A stretch of DNA of 64,000 bases from Tessaracoccus defluvii (lineage in GTDB: Bacteria > Actinomycetota > Actinomycetes > Propionibacteriales > Propionibacteriaceae), in the NCBI RefSeq assembly GCF_014489575.1, contig NZ_CP060789.1, positions 2,728,001 through 2,792,000 on the forward strand. Direction: 5' to 3'. Within the stretch, counting starts at the first letter, position 1. The number at the start of each line of letters is the position of its first letter. The notes under the pieces are model-generated. The model was not told where the DNA came from. It was given only the letters and a program-made list of their open reading frames with translations, and searched no databases. Positions 54,673 through 62,514 of the stretch are shown one piece after another. The position numbers were made by a program, and so were the translations under genes.

Positions 54673-55007
54673 GCTACGAGACGCTGAAGTTCAAGGGAAG
54701 CTGGTTCAGGGAGCAGGAGTCCAAACTCGAATCGGTCGCCGAGCAGCTCGACTGCATCAGCCGCGACATCGCGGCCGTCACCTACGACTGGGACGAGAGC
54801 TACCACTTCTACCCGTTCAAGCCGGCCTACGACGAGATGGTGACCAGCCTCACCTCCGGGCCGAACGGCGCGGAAGCCGGGGTCAAGCTCCTCGACGCGC
54901 TGCGCGAGGCGATCGTCACCACGGGGCGCGAGTATCTGCGCACCGAGGCGGCCAACGAAGGCATCGCCAATGAGATCGAGAAACTCATCCAGGACCTGGA
55001 TCTGTGA
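54669..55007 (+). CDS. Small helical WXG100-like protein
   Basis: A 112-residue, largely helical acidic protein with no signal peptide. A hairpin-like turn VTYDWDESYHFYPFK lies between two helices, and REYLRTEAANE near residue 90 contains YLRTE, a YxxxE match to the type VII secretion signal. The canonical WXG turn is not present. Its ATG overlaps the previous stop (ATGA) and its stop is 13 bases before the next gene. It could be a type VII substrate or Lap-like partner; this is inferred from size, fold and neighbours. Confidence 0.5.
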   Translation: MSYETLKFKGSWFREQESKLESVAEQLDCISRDIAAVTYDWDESYHFYPFKPAYDEMVTSLTSGPNGAEAGVKLLDALREAIVTTGREYLRTEAANEGIANEIEKLIQDLDL

Positions 55008-55020
55008 GAGGGGCACGACT

Positions 55021-55767
55021 GTGAGCAACGAGGACACCTACGTCGCGGAACTGAAGAAGATCATCGACGGTTTCAATCGCGAACTACCCCGCGTGCCAGG
55101 GGTGATCGACGGCGCAGCCTCCGCGGCCAAGAGGATCATCTTCTGGGACCAGGACTACGTCGAGCGGAAGCGCCAGGAGGCCCAGCTGAAGTTCGGTGAG
55201 CTCCAGCAGGAGGCGAACAACTTCATCACCGTCTGCGAGGAGGAGTGCGGCATGGTCGTCACAGCCAAGTCGTTGCGTGGCGCGGCCGACGCGTTCGAGG
55301 CGATCGACTTCACGAAGCTCCTGGCCGACCTCGACGTGTCGACGATGATGGGCGACCGCGGCGACTGGGTCTCCACCAACCAGCAGCTGTACGAGGCGAA
55401 GATCCAGCCACTGGAGGGCAAGGTCCGGGAGCTGCAGAGCGGACTGAGCCGGCTCATCGAGGGTGCCCGGAACTGTGACGAGGTCCTGCAGAGCTACATC
55501 GTGGGCGGCCTGGTCGCGACAGGGGGCCTCGTGATCGCCCTCGCCGGCCTTGTCGTCGCGCTGGCGACCGGCTGGACAGGAGTCGGCGCCGTCATCGGCC
55601 TCATCGTCGCGATCGTCAGCTTCCTCTTCGCACTCGTCAGCTTCTTCACGCTCCCGGATGTGTCGGGCGAGATCGCGGCCGAGGCCGCGGCCGTCAAGAC
55701 CGCTGCGGCCGGCATCGACGCCACCTGCTGGCCCCCCGCGCCGGCTCTCCCGGCCGGCGCCTGGTAG
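55021..55767 (+). CDS. Helical protein with C-terminal membrane hairpin, possible type VII effector
   Basis: A 248-residue protein of unknown function. Residues 1-155 are helical and hydrophilic (many KRQEAQLKFGELQQEANNFI-like segments); residues about 160-213 hold two long hydrophobic helices (YIVGGLVATGGLVIALAGLV; GAVIGLIVAIVSFLFALVSF); the last 35 residues are Ala-rich ending PALPAGAW. A helical stalk plus paired hydrophobic helices resembles LXG-type or membrane-inserting toxins and holins. GTG start with GAGAGG upstream. No immunity gene is recognised next to it. Confidence 0.5.
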   Translation: MSNEDTYVAELKKIIDGFNRELPRVPGVIDGAASAAKRIIFWDQDYVERKRQEAQLKFGELQQEANNFITVCEEECGMVVTAKSLRGAADAFEAIDFTKLLADLDVSTMMGDRGDWVSTNQQLYEAKIQPLEGKVRELQSGLSRLIEGARNCDEVLQSYIVGGLVATGGLVIALAGLVVALATGWTGVGAVIGLIVAIVSFLFALVSFFTLPDVSGEIAAEAAAVKTAAAGIDATCWPPAPALPAGAW

Positions 55768-55894
55768 GGGCCCCGCGGATGCTTGTGTGAGACGGACAAC
55801 CTCTACGCGCTCCCCTTGTCCGGGGCCCACAACCGGTCGCGGACGACGCCCGCCGCTTCGGCAGCCAGTCGCGCGGTGGCGTACCTTTGGGTTC

Positions 55895-56671
55895 ATGGTT
55901 TCTGCTCTGATCACGGGTGGCACGTCCGGCATCGGTCACGCCTTCGCGCGTGAGTTCGCCAGCCGCGGCGTGGATCTCGTCCTCGTTGCCCGCGACACGG
56001 CCCGCCTCGAAGCGGTCGCGGCCGAACTGCACACCGTCCACGGCGTCGACGTCGAGATCATCACGGCCGACCTGTCCGAGCGCGCCGACATGGAACGGGT
56101 CGCCGAGCGCATCGAGGATCCGAAGCGGCCCCTCGACTGGGTCGTCAACAACGCGGGCTTCGGTCTCCACTCGACGGTGCTCGATCCGGACGACGTCGAC
56201 ACCCACGCCAAGGCCCTCAACGTGATGTGTCTCGCCGTTCTCGTCCTCGGCGGCGCCGCCGGCCGCGCCATGCGCGGTAGGGGCCATGGCCACATCATCA
56301 ATGTCGCCTCCAGCTCGGCCTCGATCTTCACCGGCAACTATTCGGCCATCAAGGCGTGGGCCCGCACCTACTCCACGTCGCTGGCCATGGAACTGCAGGG
56401 TTCCGGCGTCAAGGTGACGGCGCTGCTGCCCGGCTGGGTGCGCACCGAGTTCCACGGCCGCGCCGGCATCAACGCCAGCAAGCTGCCCAACATCGTCTGG
56501 ATCGACCCGGACAAGCTCGTCCGCACCTGCCTCGCCGACGCCGAGCGCGGCCGCATCGAGTCCATCCCGGACTGGAAGTGGCGGGCCGCCATGGTCGTCG
56601 CCGACCACGGTCCCCGGGCGATCACCCGCTTCGTGTCGGCGAAACTGACGGCGTCGCGCAAGAAGCACTGA
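55895..56671 (+). CDS. Short-chain dehydrogenase, candidate acyl/alkyl-DHAP reductase-like
   Basis: A 258-residue SDR of the DltE/oxidoreductase type. TGGTSGIG (residues 7-14), NNAG near residue 86, catalytic Ser in NVASSSAS and YSAIK as YxxxK. The C-terminal ASKLPNIVWIDPDKLV and a basic final helix (SAKLTASRKKH) suggest membrane contact. It heads a tight operon with a PlsC acyltransferase and an AGPS-like flavoprotein; in eukaryotic ether-lipid synthesis an SDR of this kind reduces acyl/alkyl-DHAP. That role is inferred from the neighbours. Confidence 0.8.
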   Translation: MVSALITGGTSGIGHAFAREFASRGVDLVLVARDTARLEAVAAELHTVHGVDVEIITADLSERADMERVAERIEDPKRPLDWVVNNAGFGLHSTVLDPDDVDTHAKALNVMCLAVLVLGGAAGRAMRGRGHGHIINVASSSASIFTGNYSAIKAWARTYSTSLAMELQGSGVKVTALLPGWVRTEFHGRAGINASKLPNIVWIDPDKLVRTCLADAERGRIESIPDWKWRAAMVVADHGPRAITRFVSAKLTASRKKH

Positions 56672-56672
56672 C

Positions 56673-57470
56673 GTGGCAAAGGACGACGCGTCGAAGCGTT
56701 ACACCTCCAAGCTGCATGCCACCACCCGGCAGACGGCGCAGTTCCTGCTGCTGAAACCCGCCCTGACGCGCCTGCTGAAGATCCATGTGCACGGCCTGTC
56801 GAACCTGGACGGCCTGGAGGGCGCATTCGCCGTCTTCGGCAACCACTCGTCCCACCTCGACGCACCGCTGATCCTGTGCACCATGCCCAACCGGCTCTCC
56901 CGCTACGTCGCGACCGGCGCGGCCGGCGACTTCTTCTTCGGCAACTGGGTCAAGTCGGGCGCGATGAGCCTGTTCATGAACGCGTTCGCCGTCGACCGCG
57001 GCAAGGGCGGCAAGGGCAAACGAGGGATGGCGTCGCAGCTGTTGACCGACGGCGTCCCGATCCTCCTGTTCCCCGAGGGCACCCGCTCCCGGACCGGCTC
57101 CATGGCCCCGTTCATTCCCGGCGTGGCCTCCATGTGCATCTCCCGCGGCGTCCCTGCGCTGCCCGTCGCGCTCGTGGGCGCGTACGCGGCGTGGCCGTCG
57201 AACCAGAAGTCGCTCCCCAGTGGACGACCGGAGGTTCACGTGGTCTTCGGAAGGCCGATGCTGCCGCATCCTGGCGAGATCGCCCACGAGTTCAACGAAC
57301 GGATGCGGCGCCAGGTACTGGAACTGCACGACACGACTGCCCGCGCATACGGTAAGAAGACTCTTGCCGAGTACGAGCGGACCGACGCCCTCGAACGGGC
57401 GAAGCAGACCGAGATTGGCGCACTTGTCGAAGACGCCAAGGAACACGCCGATAAGCAGGAGGACCAGTGA
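56673..57470 (+). CDS. Lysophospholipid/glycerol-phosphate acyltransferase (PlsC family)
   Basis: A 265-residue cytoplasmic-membrane acyltransferase. Motif I NHSSHLDAP (HX4D), motif III FPEGTRSRTG, and a following basic segment are clear. One weak hydrophobic stretch near residue 30. GTG start one base after the SDR stop; it overlaps the AGPS-like gene by four bases (ATGA-like, here GTGA). It would esterify a glycerol or DHAP backbone. The acyl acceptor (lysophosphatidate or DHAP) cannot be told from sequence. Confidence 0.88.
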   Translation: MAKDDASKRYTSKLHATTRQTAQFLLLKPALTRLLKIHVHGLSNLDGLEGAFAVFGNHSSHLDAPLILCTMPNRLSRYVATGAAGDFFFGNWVKSGAMSLFMNAFAVDRGKGGKGKRGMASQLLTDGVPILLFPEGTRSRTGSMAPFIPGVASMCISRGVPALPVALVGAYAAWPSNQKSLPSGRPEVHVVFGRPMLPHPGEIAHEFNERMRRQVLELHDTTARAYGKKTLAEYERTDALERAKQTEIGALVEDAKEHADKQEDQ

Positions 57471-59173
57471 TCGAAGGCGTCAAGCAGCAGAAGTGGTGGG
57501 GTTGGGGCGAGGAGGACAAGGCGTACCGCTACGAGGACAAGCCGAAGTTCCCCGCCTTCGTCAAGAAGATGGTGGGCGTGGACGTCACGAAGACCGTCCA
57601 GCCGATCCCCGACTTCGACACGCTCAACGTGCCCGCCTCGCAGCTCAGCGACGACCTGCGGGCCGCACTGGTGGCGATCCTCGGCGAGCGCTACGTGCAG
57701 ACCGACGACATGACCCGCGTCGTGCACGCCTTCGGCAAGGGGGTGCGCGACCTGATGCGGGTGCGCCGCGGCGACCTCGGCCGGGTCCCCGACGTCGTGC
57801 TCTACCCCGCTGACCAGGCCCAGGTCGAGGCGCTCGTCGACGCCGTCGTCGCGGCCGACGGTGTGCTGATCCCCTTCGGCGGCGGCTCCAACATCGTCGC
57901 GGCCCTCGAGGCGGAACCGGGCGAGACCCGCCAGGTCGTGTCCGTGAACCTCGGCCGTCTCAACAAGGTCCTCGAGATCGACGAGGTGTCCGGGCTCGCC
58001 CACATCCAGGCCGGCGTCTTCGGCCCGGACATGGAGGACCAGCTCAAGGCCCGCGGCTGGACGATGGGCCACCACCCCGACTCGTTCGTCTGGTCGACGC
58101 TCGGCGGCTGGATCGCGACCCGCTCGTCGGGCATGCAGTCCGACAAGTACGGAGACATCGCCGACATCTGCCGTGGCCTGACCATGGTCATGCCCGGTCA
58201 GGTGCTGGAGCTGCGGCCGCTGCCGTCGTCGTCGTCGGGCCCCAGCGTCCGCGAGATGGTGCTCGGCTCCGAGGGACGCCTCGGCGTCATCACGTCGGCG
58301 TGGGTCAACGTCCACCGCATCCCCGAGGTCCGCGAGCTGCAGGCCTACTTCTTCCCGACCTACGAGGCAGGCCTGAAGGCCTGCGAGGCGATCGTCTCTT
58401 CCGACGCGGCCGTCATGATGGCGCGCGTCTCCGACGCCGTCGAGACGCGGTACATCATGGCCAACGGCAAGAAGTCCGGGAAGGTCAGCTCGTACGTCAA
58501 CAAGGCCATCCAGAAGCTGATGGTCCAGAAGGGCTGGGACCTCGAGCAGATCGCGATGAGCTTCGTCGGGTTCGAGGGCAGCACGAGCCACGTCCGCTAC
58601 GAGCGGGGCCTCGTCGGCCGCATCGTCAAGGAGCACGGGGGCATGGGCGTCGGCAAGGGCCCTGGCACGCTGTACGACCAGAAGAAGTACGACACCCCGT
58701 ACCTGCGTGACTTCATGCTCGACCGCGGCCTCGTCTGCGACGTGTCCGAGACCACGACGCCCTGGGCCTACGCGGCGGAGATCCACACCAAGACCGTCGC
58801 CGCGTTCCACGCGAAGATGGACGAACTCGGGGTGCAGGGCGTGCTGTTCTGCCACCTGAGCCACTCGTACCACTCGGGCGCCTGCCAGTACTTCACGTTC
58901 GCCATCAACGACTCGTCGGAGAATGCGGAGCGCACCTACGACGAGGCCAAGCGGGTCGTGCAGCAGTCGTTCATGGACTTCCACGGCACCGTCTCGCACC
59001 ACCACGGCGTCGGCGAGGAGCACAGCCCGTGGATGGAGCAGGACATCTCGCCGGCCGGCGTGTTCATCCAGCGCAAGCTGTTCGAGGGGGTCGACCCTGG
59101 CAACAACCTGAACCCCGGGAAGATCGTCCACGACGGCCGCCCGGGGATCTCCAGCAACAGCCCCGACGCCTGA
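57467..59173 (+). CDS. Alkyl-DHAP synthase (AGPS)-like FAD flavoprotein
   Basis: A 568-residue VAO/PCMH-type flavoprotein. It matches human alkylglycerone-phosphate synthase along its length: KWWGWGEEDKAY opening, PDVVLYPADQAQVEALV, the FAD-binding PFGGGSNIV, ARGWTMGHHPDSFVWSTLGGWIATRSSGM, LGSEGRLGVITSA, HSGACQYFTFA and the C-terminal SHHHGVG motif, which in AGPS houses catalytic histidines. It lacks the human peroxisomal targeting extension. AGPS swaps the acyl group of acyl-DHAP for a fatty alcohol. Third gene of the SDR-PlsC-AGPS operon. Actual ether-lipid activity in this organism is not shown. Confidence 0.85.
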   Translation: MIEGVKQQKWWGWGEEDKAYRYEDKPKFPAFVKKMVGVDVTKTVQPIPDFDTLNVPASQLSDDLRAALVAILGERYVQTDDMTRVVHAFGKGVRDLMRVRRGDLGRVPDVVLYPADQAQVEALVDAVVAADGVLIPFGGGSNIVAALEAEPGETRQVVSVNLGRLNKVLEIDEVSGLAHIQAGVFGPDMEDQLKARGWTMGHHPDSFVWSTLGGWIATRSSGMQSDKYGDIADICRGLTMVMPGQVLELRPLPSSSSGPSVREMVLGSEGRLGVITSAWVNVHRIPEVRELQAYFFPTYEAGLKACEAIVSSDAAVMMARVSDAVETRYIMANGKKSGKVSSYVNKAIQKLMVQKGWDLEQIAMSFVGFEGSTSHVRYERGLVGRIVKEHGGMGVGKGPGTLYDQKKYDTPYLRDFMLDRGLVCDVSETTTPWAYAAEIHTKTVAAFHAKMDELGVQGVLFCHLSHSYHSGACQYFTFAINDSSENAERTYDEAKRVVQQSFMDFHGTVSHHHGVGEEHSPWMEQDISPAGVFIQRKLFEGVDPGNNLNPGKIVHDGRPGISSNSPDA

Positions 59174-59180
59174 CGCGGCC

Positions 59181-59950
59181 ATGCTCACGGTCCTGTCCCC
59201 GCCAAGTCCCTCGACTACGACTCGCCGAGGGCGACGCGGAAGCACACCCAGCCGCGGCTGCTGGAGCAGTCGGCGGGCCTGATCGACGTCATGCGAGGAA
59301 AGTCCCCGGCGGACATCGCGTCGCTCATGCACATCTCCGACGATCTGGCCCACCTGAACGCGACCCGCTACCTCGAATACAGCGACGAGCACACGCCGCG
59401 CAACTCGCGGCAGGCGATCCTCGCCTTCAACGGCGACGTCTACCAGGGCCTGAACGCGGCGAGCTTCGACACCCGGGACCTCACCGAGGCGCAGAAGACG
59501 GTGCGGATCCTGTCGGGTCTCTACGGCCTGCTGCGGCCGCTCGACCTGATCCAGCCGCACCGGCTGGAGATGGGCACCCGGCTGGCCACGGAGCGCGGCG
59601 CGTCGCTGTACGACTGGTGGGGCACGCGGGTCACCGACCTGCTGGCCGACGATCTCGCCGCCAGCCCCGGCGCCCCGGTGCTGGTGAACCTCGCGAGCGC
59701 CGAGTACGCGAAGGTGCTGCGCCTTGATGACCTCGACGCGACGGTGGTCACCCCACGTTTCGAGGACCGCGACCCCAAGGGAAACCCGCGGGTCGTCAGC
59801 TTCTTCGCGAAGCGGGCGCGGGGCACGATGGCGGCCTGGCTGGTCCGCCACCGCGTCCGCAGCGCCGCGAAGGTCTCCGAGTTCAGCGCCGACGGCTACG
59901 TCCTCGACGAGGCCCGCTCGACGCGCACCACCCCTGTGTTCGTCCGCTAG
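59181..59950 (+). CDS. yaaA: YaaA family peroxide-stress protein (frameshifted at its 5' end)
   Basis: YaaA (DUF328/UPF0246) limits free iron during peroxide stress. From ATG 59181 the sequence reads MLTVLSPPSPS; one more base in CCCC 59197-59200 changes this to MLTVLSPAKSLDYDSP, the family's signature start, and joins the downstream frame into 256 residues. Other motifs: FNGDVYQGL, LSGLYGLLRPLDLIQPHRLEMG, and SFFAKRARGTMAAW. Seven bases after the AGPS-like gene; may share its transcript. Confidence 0.88.
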
Positions 59951-60024
59951 CCGACACCATCCCTGCACAACCCGGGAGCCGCACCTCCGCGTCCTCACTC
60001 ACGTCGCGCAAGGGCCGGCTGACC

Positions 60025-60150
60025 TCAGCCATCCTGGAGGCGTTCGCGCGCTTGCTCGACGAGTGCCCGGTAGTCCGCACGCAGCGGCTCGGTGAGCACC
60101 GTCTCAAGGGCGGACTCCAGGTCCCAAAGGACTGGGCGGCCTAGGGATTT
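60025..60150 (-). pseudogene. C-terminal fragment of an interrupted gene
   Basis: On the minus strand an open reading frame enters from about 60150 and ends at TGA 60025-60027 with the plausible C-terminal sequence RPVLWDLESALETVLTEPLR followed by ADYRALVEQARERLQDG. It has no start codon here and abuts the IS-related sequence, so it appears to be the remnant of a gene cut by the insertion. Family not recognised. Confidence 0.45.
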
Positions 60151-60203
60151 CGGACGGTGGGCCCTCTTAAGCTGAGGGCGCTACTGAAAGAGAGATCGGC
60201 AGG

Positions 60204-60493
60204 ATGACTGCATCACGACGGCGATTCAGCCAGGAGTTCAAGGACGAGCTGTGCCAGGAGGTGATCTCGACCTCGAAACCGATCCGGGAGGTCGCTGAGG
60301 CCTACGGTGTCGGCCCGGAGACGCTGCGCAACTGGCTGATCAAGTACCGCAACACGCACGGGGGCACCGAGACAGAGCTGACGGTCACCGAGCGTGCTCG
60401 GTTGAAGGAGCTCGAGCGGGAGAATCAGGAGCTCCGTGCGGAGACGGCGTTCCTAAAAAAGCCGCGGCCTACTTCGCGAGGGAACCGCGGTAG
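60204..60493 (+). pseudogene. IS3-family transposase OrfA (frame broken at A-run)
   Basis: Helix-turn-helix DNA-binding subunit: RRFSQEFKDELCQEV, then VAEAYGVGPETLRNWLIKYR, and the leucine-zipper-like LKELERENQELRAETAFLKK. At A6 (60455-60460) the printed frame leaves the family sequence; with seven A it would end FLKKAAAYFAREPR at TAG 60491-60493. OrfB follows in the -1 frame, matching programmed frameshifting at AAAAAAG. Either a missed base or a mutation. Confidence 0.7.
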
Positions 60494-60710
60494 TAGGCAA
60501 GTACGAGTACATCGATTCCCTCCGAAACGACCCGACCGAGACGACCCCGGTGTGGAAGATGTGCCTGTGGTTGGCGGTGTCAACCTCGGGTTTCTACGAC
60601 TGGCTCAAGCGCCCGCAGTCAGCCACTGCCGCGCGCCGGGAAGCACTGGCTGCACGGGTCCGGCACTTCTTCACGGCCTCTGACGGCACCTACGGGTATC
60701 GACGCATAGC
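60490..60710 (+). pseudogene. IS3-family transposase OrfB, N-terminal fragment
   Basis: The frame from about 60490 (GKYEYIDSLRNDPTETTPVWKMCLWLAVSTSGFYDWLKR, here broken for length; GTG at 60550) to about 60710 ends in TYGYRRI, a typical OrfB stretch just before the integrase core. The catalytic DDE domain is absent: the sequence changes after YRRIA. The element is therefore dead. Confidence 0.7.
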
Positions 60711-60917
60711 GAGCACAGACCCTCCTCGGCCAGTGACATCGCGGCCCTGGGCATTCTCCGCGACGGCACTGCAGGACACGCGCAGGTCCACCACCACTTC
60801 GCGCTGGCCCGGGCCTGCCCAAGAGAGTCCCGCGACCTCACCGAGAGTCGCCTGTCGTTCTCCCGCCGCTTGGAGCGCTCGCGTTCAGGCTGCCGGCAGT
60901 ACGACGTAGGGAAGGAT
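60711..60917. other. Unassigned DNA after the IS3 fragment
   Basis: No intact gene is seen. On the plus strand one frame is open across the stretch with coding-like wording (SDIAALGILRDGTAGHAQVH), but it has no start and no recognised family; it may be a remnant of whatever lay beside the insertion. Confidence 0.4.
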
Positions 60918-61262
60918 TCAGAGCTGGGGGCACTCGGGCACTTCAATGAGGGAGGCAGGGCGGGGCAGCCGCGCCCGGTCGACCGGTCGCCTGACCAGCG
61001 CCACGAACTCGCCCAGGCTGACCCCCGCTTCGAGCGTGTGCCGCAGGTGAGCGTGGTGGGCGATGTGGTAGCGGTTGCGCCGGCCTTCCTTGTCCTTGGT
61101 GACGTAGCCTTGGTTGACGAGTTCTCGGACGATCTGCTGCACCGCCCGCTCCGTGATTCCGACCATGTCAGCGATGTCGCGCATGCGCGCGTCCGGGTTC
61201 ATGGACAGTGCGACGAGCACGTGTCCGTAGTTGGACAGAAAGGTCCAGCCGCCGTCGTTCAT
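60918..61262 (-). CDS. Winged-helix transcriptional regulator
   Basis: A 114-residue DNA-binding protein beginning MNDGGWTFLSNYGHVLVAL, with HTH MRDIADMVGITERAVQQIVRELVNQGYV and wing GRRNRYHI; the ending HTLEAGVSLGEFVAL is characteristic of a MarR-like actinobacterial family often seen beside unknown or membrane proteins. No ligand site is obvious. It is divergent from nothing nearby; the Ala/Gly-rich protein gene is upstream of it on the same strand, 217 bases away. Confidence 0.8.
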   Translation of the reverse strand: MNDGGWTFLSNYGHVLVALSMNPDARMRDIADMVGITERAVQQIVRELVNQGYVTKDKEGRRNRYHIAHHAHLRHTLEAGVSLGEFVALVRRPVDRARLPRPASLIEVPECPQL

Positions 61263-61479
61263 ACGAAGAAGGATACGCGAGTTACCCTTCTAATGCAGGA
61301 GGGTGACCGCCTCCACGGCCGCTGCAAGGGCAGAACTGGTCACAAGCATCACCAGTCGGCCGACTCCCGCAAGGCGGTTCTGCCCGTCGGCAACCCCTGA
61401 TCGCCGCGCGGGCGCAGGTCGGTAGATTCTCCAGCGACCTCGGCCTTCTCGACCAGCTGGCGAGACTCCCGCCGGAGAG

Positions 61480-62300
61480 TCAGTTCCCGAAAATCTTCCC
61501 CCAGCCCGGGATCTCCAGCTGGGCGAGCTGCTCTCCCGCGCTACTGACGTCTTGGCTCAATCCGGCAATCTGGTCCGCTGCCCCGGCGGCGGCCTCAGTC
61601 GCCCCGCCAGCCAGGTCTGCGGCCCCCGTGGTCAGATCCTCGACACCGCTGGTGAAGCCTGCCAGATCGATTGAGCCCGCCAAGGCATCGAAATCGACAC
61701 CGGCGGCGAGGGCTTCACCGAGGAGCGGGGCGGCAACCGCGCTGAGTGCCGCGCCGCCGGCCACGGCGATCAGCAGCCCGCCGCCTGCACCCGCGGCGGC
61801 CGCTCCGAGCCCCTGCCCGGTCATGGCCGCGCCGGGGAGAGGGGTGCGCGCAAGAATCCCAGCTAGGACACCGGGCCGGGCGGCCTCGGCGCGGGTGGCG
61901 GTGCGGGCAAGATCCGCCGGCTGCGACGTGCGTGGCTGCTCTTCGGGGGTAGTTCGGTGCGGAGTCGCGTGTGGAGCTGGTCGCGCTGTTCCGGGGTGAG
62001 CCGGGCGAACGCTTCCGCATGGATCCGCTCCAGCTGGGCGGGCTCCGCTGTCCGCAGCAGGTAGTCGTAGCGGGCCACTGCCGCACTGGCGGCCGGGTCG
62101 TCCTCCGACGGGGGGGTCGGTCCCACCGGTCGCGAGGCTGCTGCCGGGGGCGCGGCGGACGGGCGTGTGAGCCCCTCGACCGTGCCCCGCAGGGCGCTCG
62201 TCCAATCCGGAGTCTGGCCGCCAGCGGTCTTCGCCGGGGCGGCGGTCTTGTTGTTGAGGGCCTTGTAGGCCAGGCCGCTGAGGTGGTCGAACAGGTTCAT
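61480..62300 (-). CDS. Hydrophobic Ala/Gly-rich protein of unknown function (frameshifted)
   Basis: The N-terminal frame (ATG at 62298-62300, MNLFDHLSGLAYKALNN) contains YDYLLRTAEPAQLERIHAEAF and LTPEQRDQLHTRL; the second frame gives LARTATRAEAARPGVLAGIL, two glycine-rich hydrophobic stretches (AAAAGAGGGLLIAVAGGAALSA) and a C-terminal helix ending LEIPGWGKIFGN. One base added at GGGGG 61945-61949 joins them into 273 residues. Similar proteins sit near MarR-like regulators in actinobacteria, often labelled only hypothetical. No function assigned. Confidence 0.65.
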
Positions 62301-62514
62301 GAGCGTTCCCTTCGGGGTGTGCGGTGGTACTGATCAGAGCGTGGCGGGTCCGCCGGGTGTGCGCTCCAGGCTCAGTCCGGTGGGCGGCGGACGGTCGTCG
62401 AAAGGCCTTCCGACCCGTTCTCGCCCCGGCGGACCACAGCGTCGGAACGGCCGACGGACGGGTTGTCCGTCGCCGTTGGGGTGGCTCCTCGATCGCGGTC
62501 GGCAGGTGTACCTG

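Larger units (their letters stand above)
60150..60710 (+). mobile_element. Truncated IS3-family insertion sequence
   Basis: Contains transposase OrfA and the first part of OrfB with the -1 reading-frame relation and A-run expected of IS3-type elements. The left edge lies somewhere around 60150, and the right part (DDE domain and right inverted repeat) is missing, so it is not mobile by itself. End repeats could not be located with confidence. Confidence 0.7.

Noticed and set aside
62301..62514. A small gene between terC and the Ala/Gly-rich protein
   Set aside because: Frames here lack ribosome-binding sites and coding-like residue use; I see only leader DNA.
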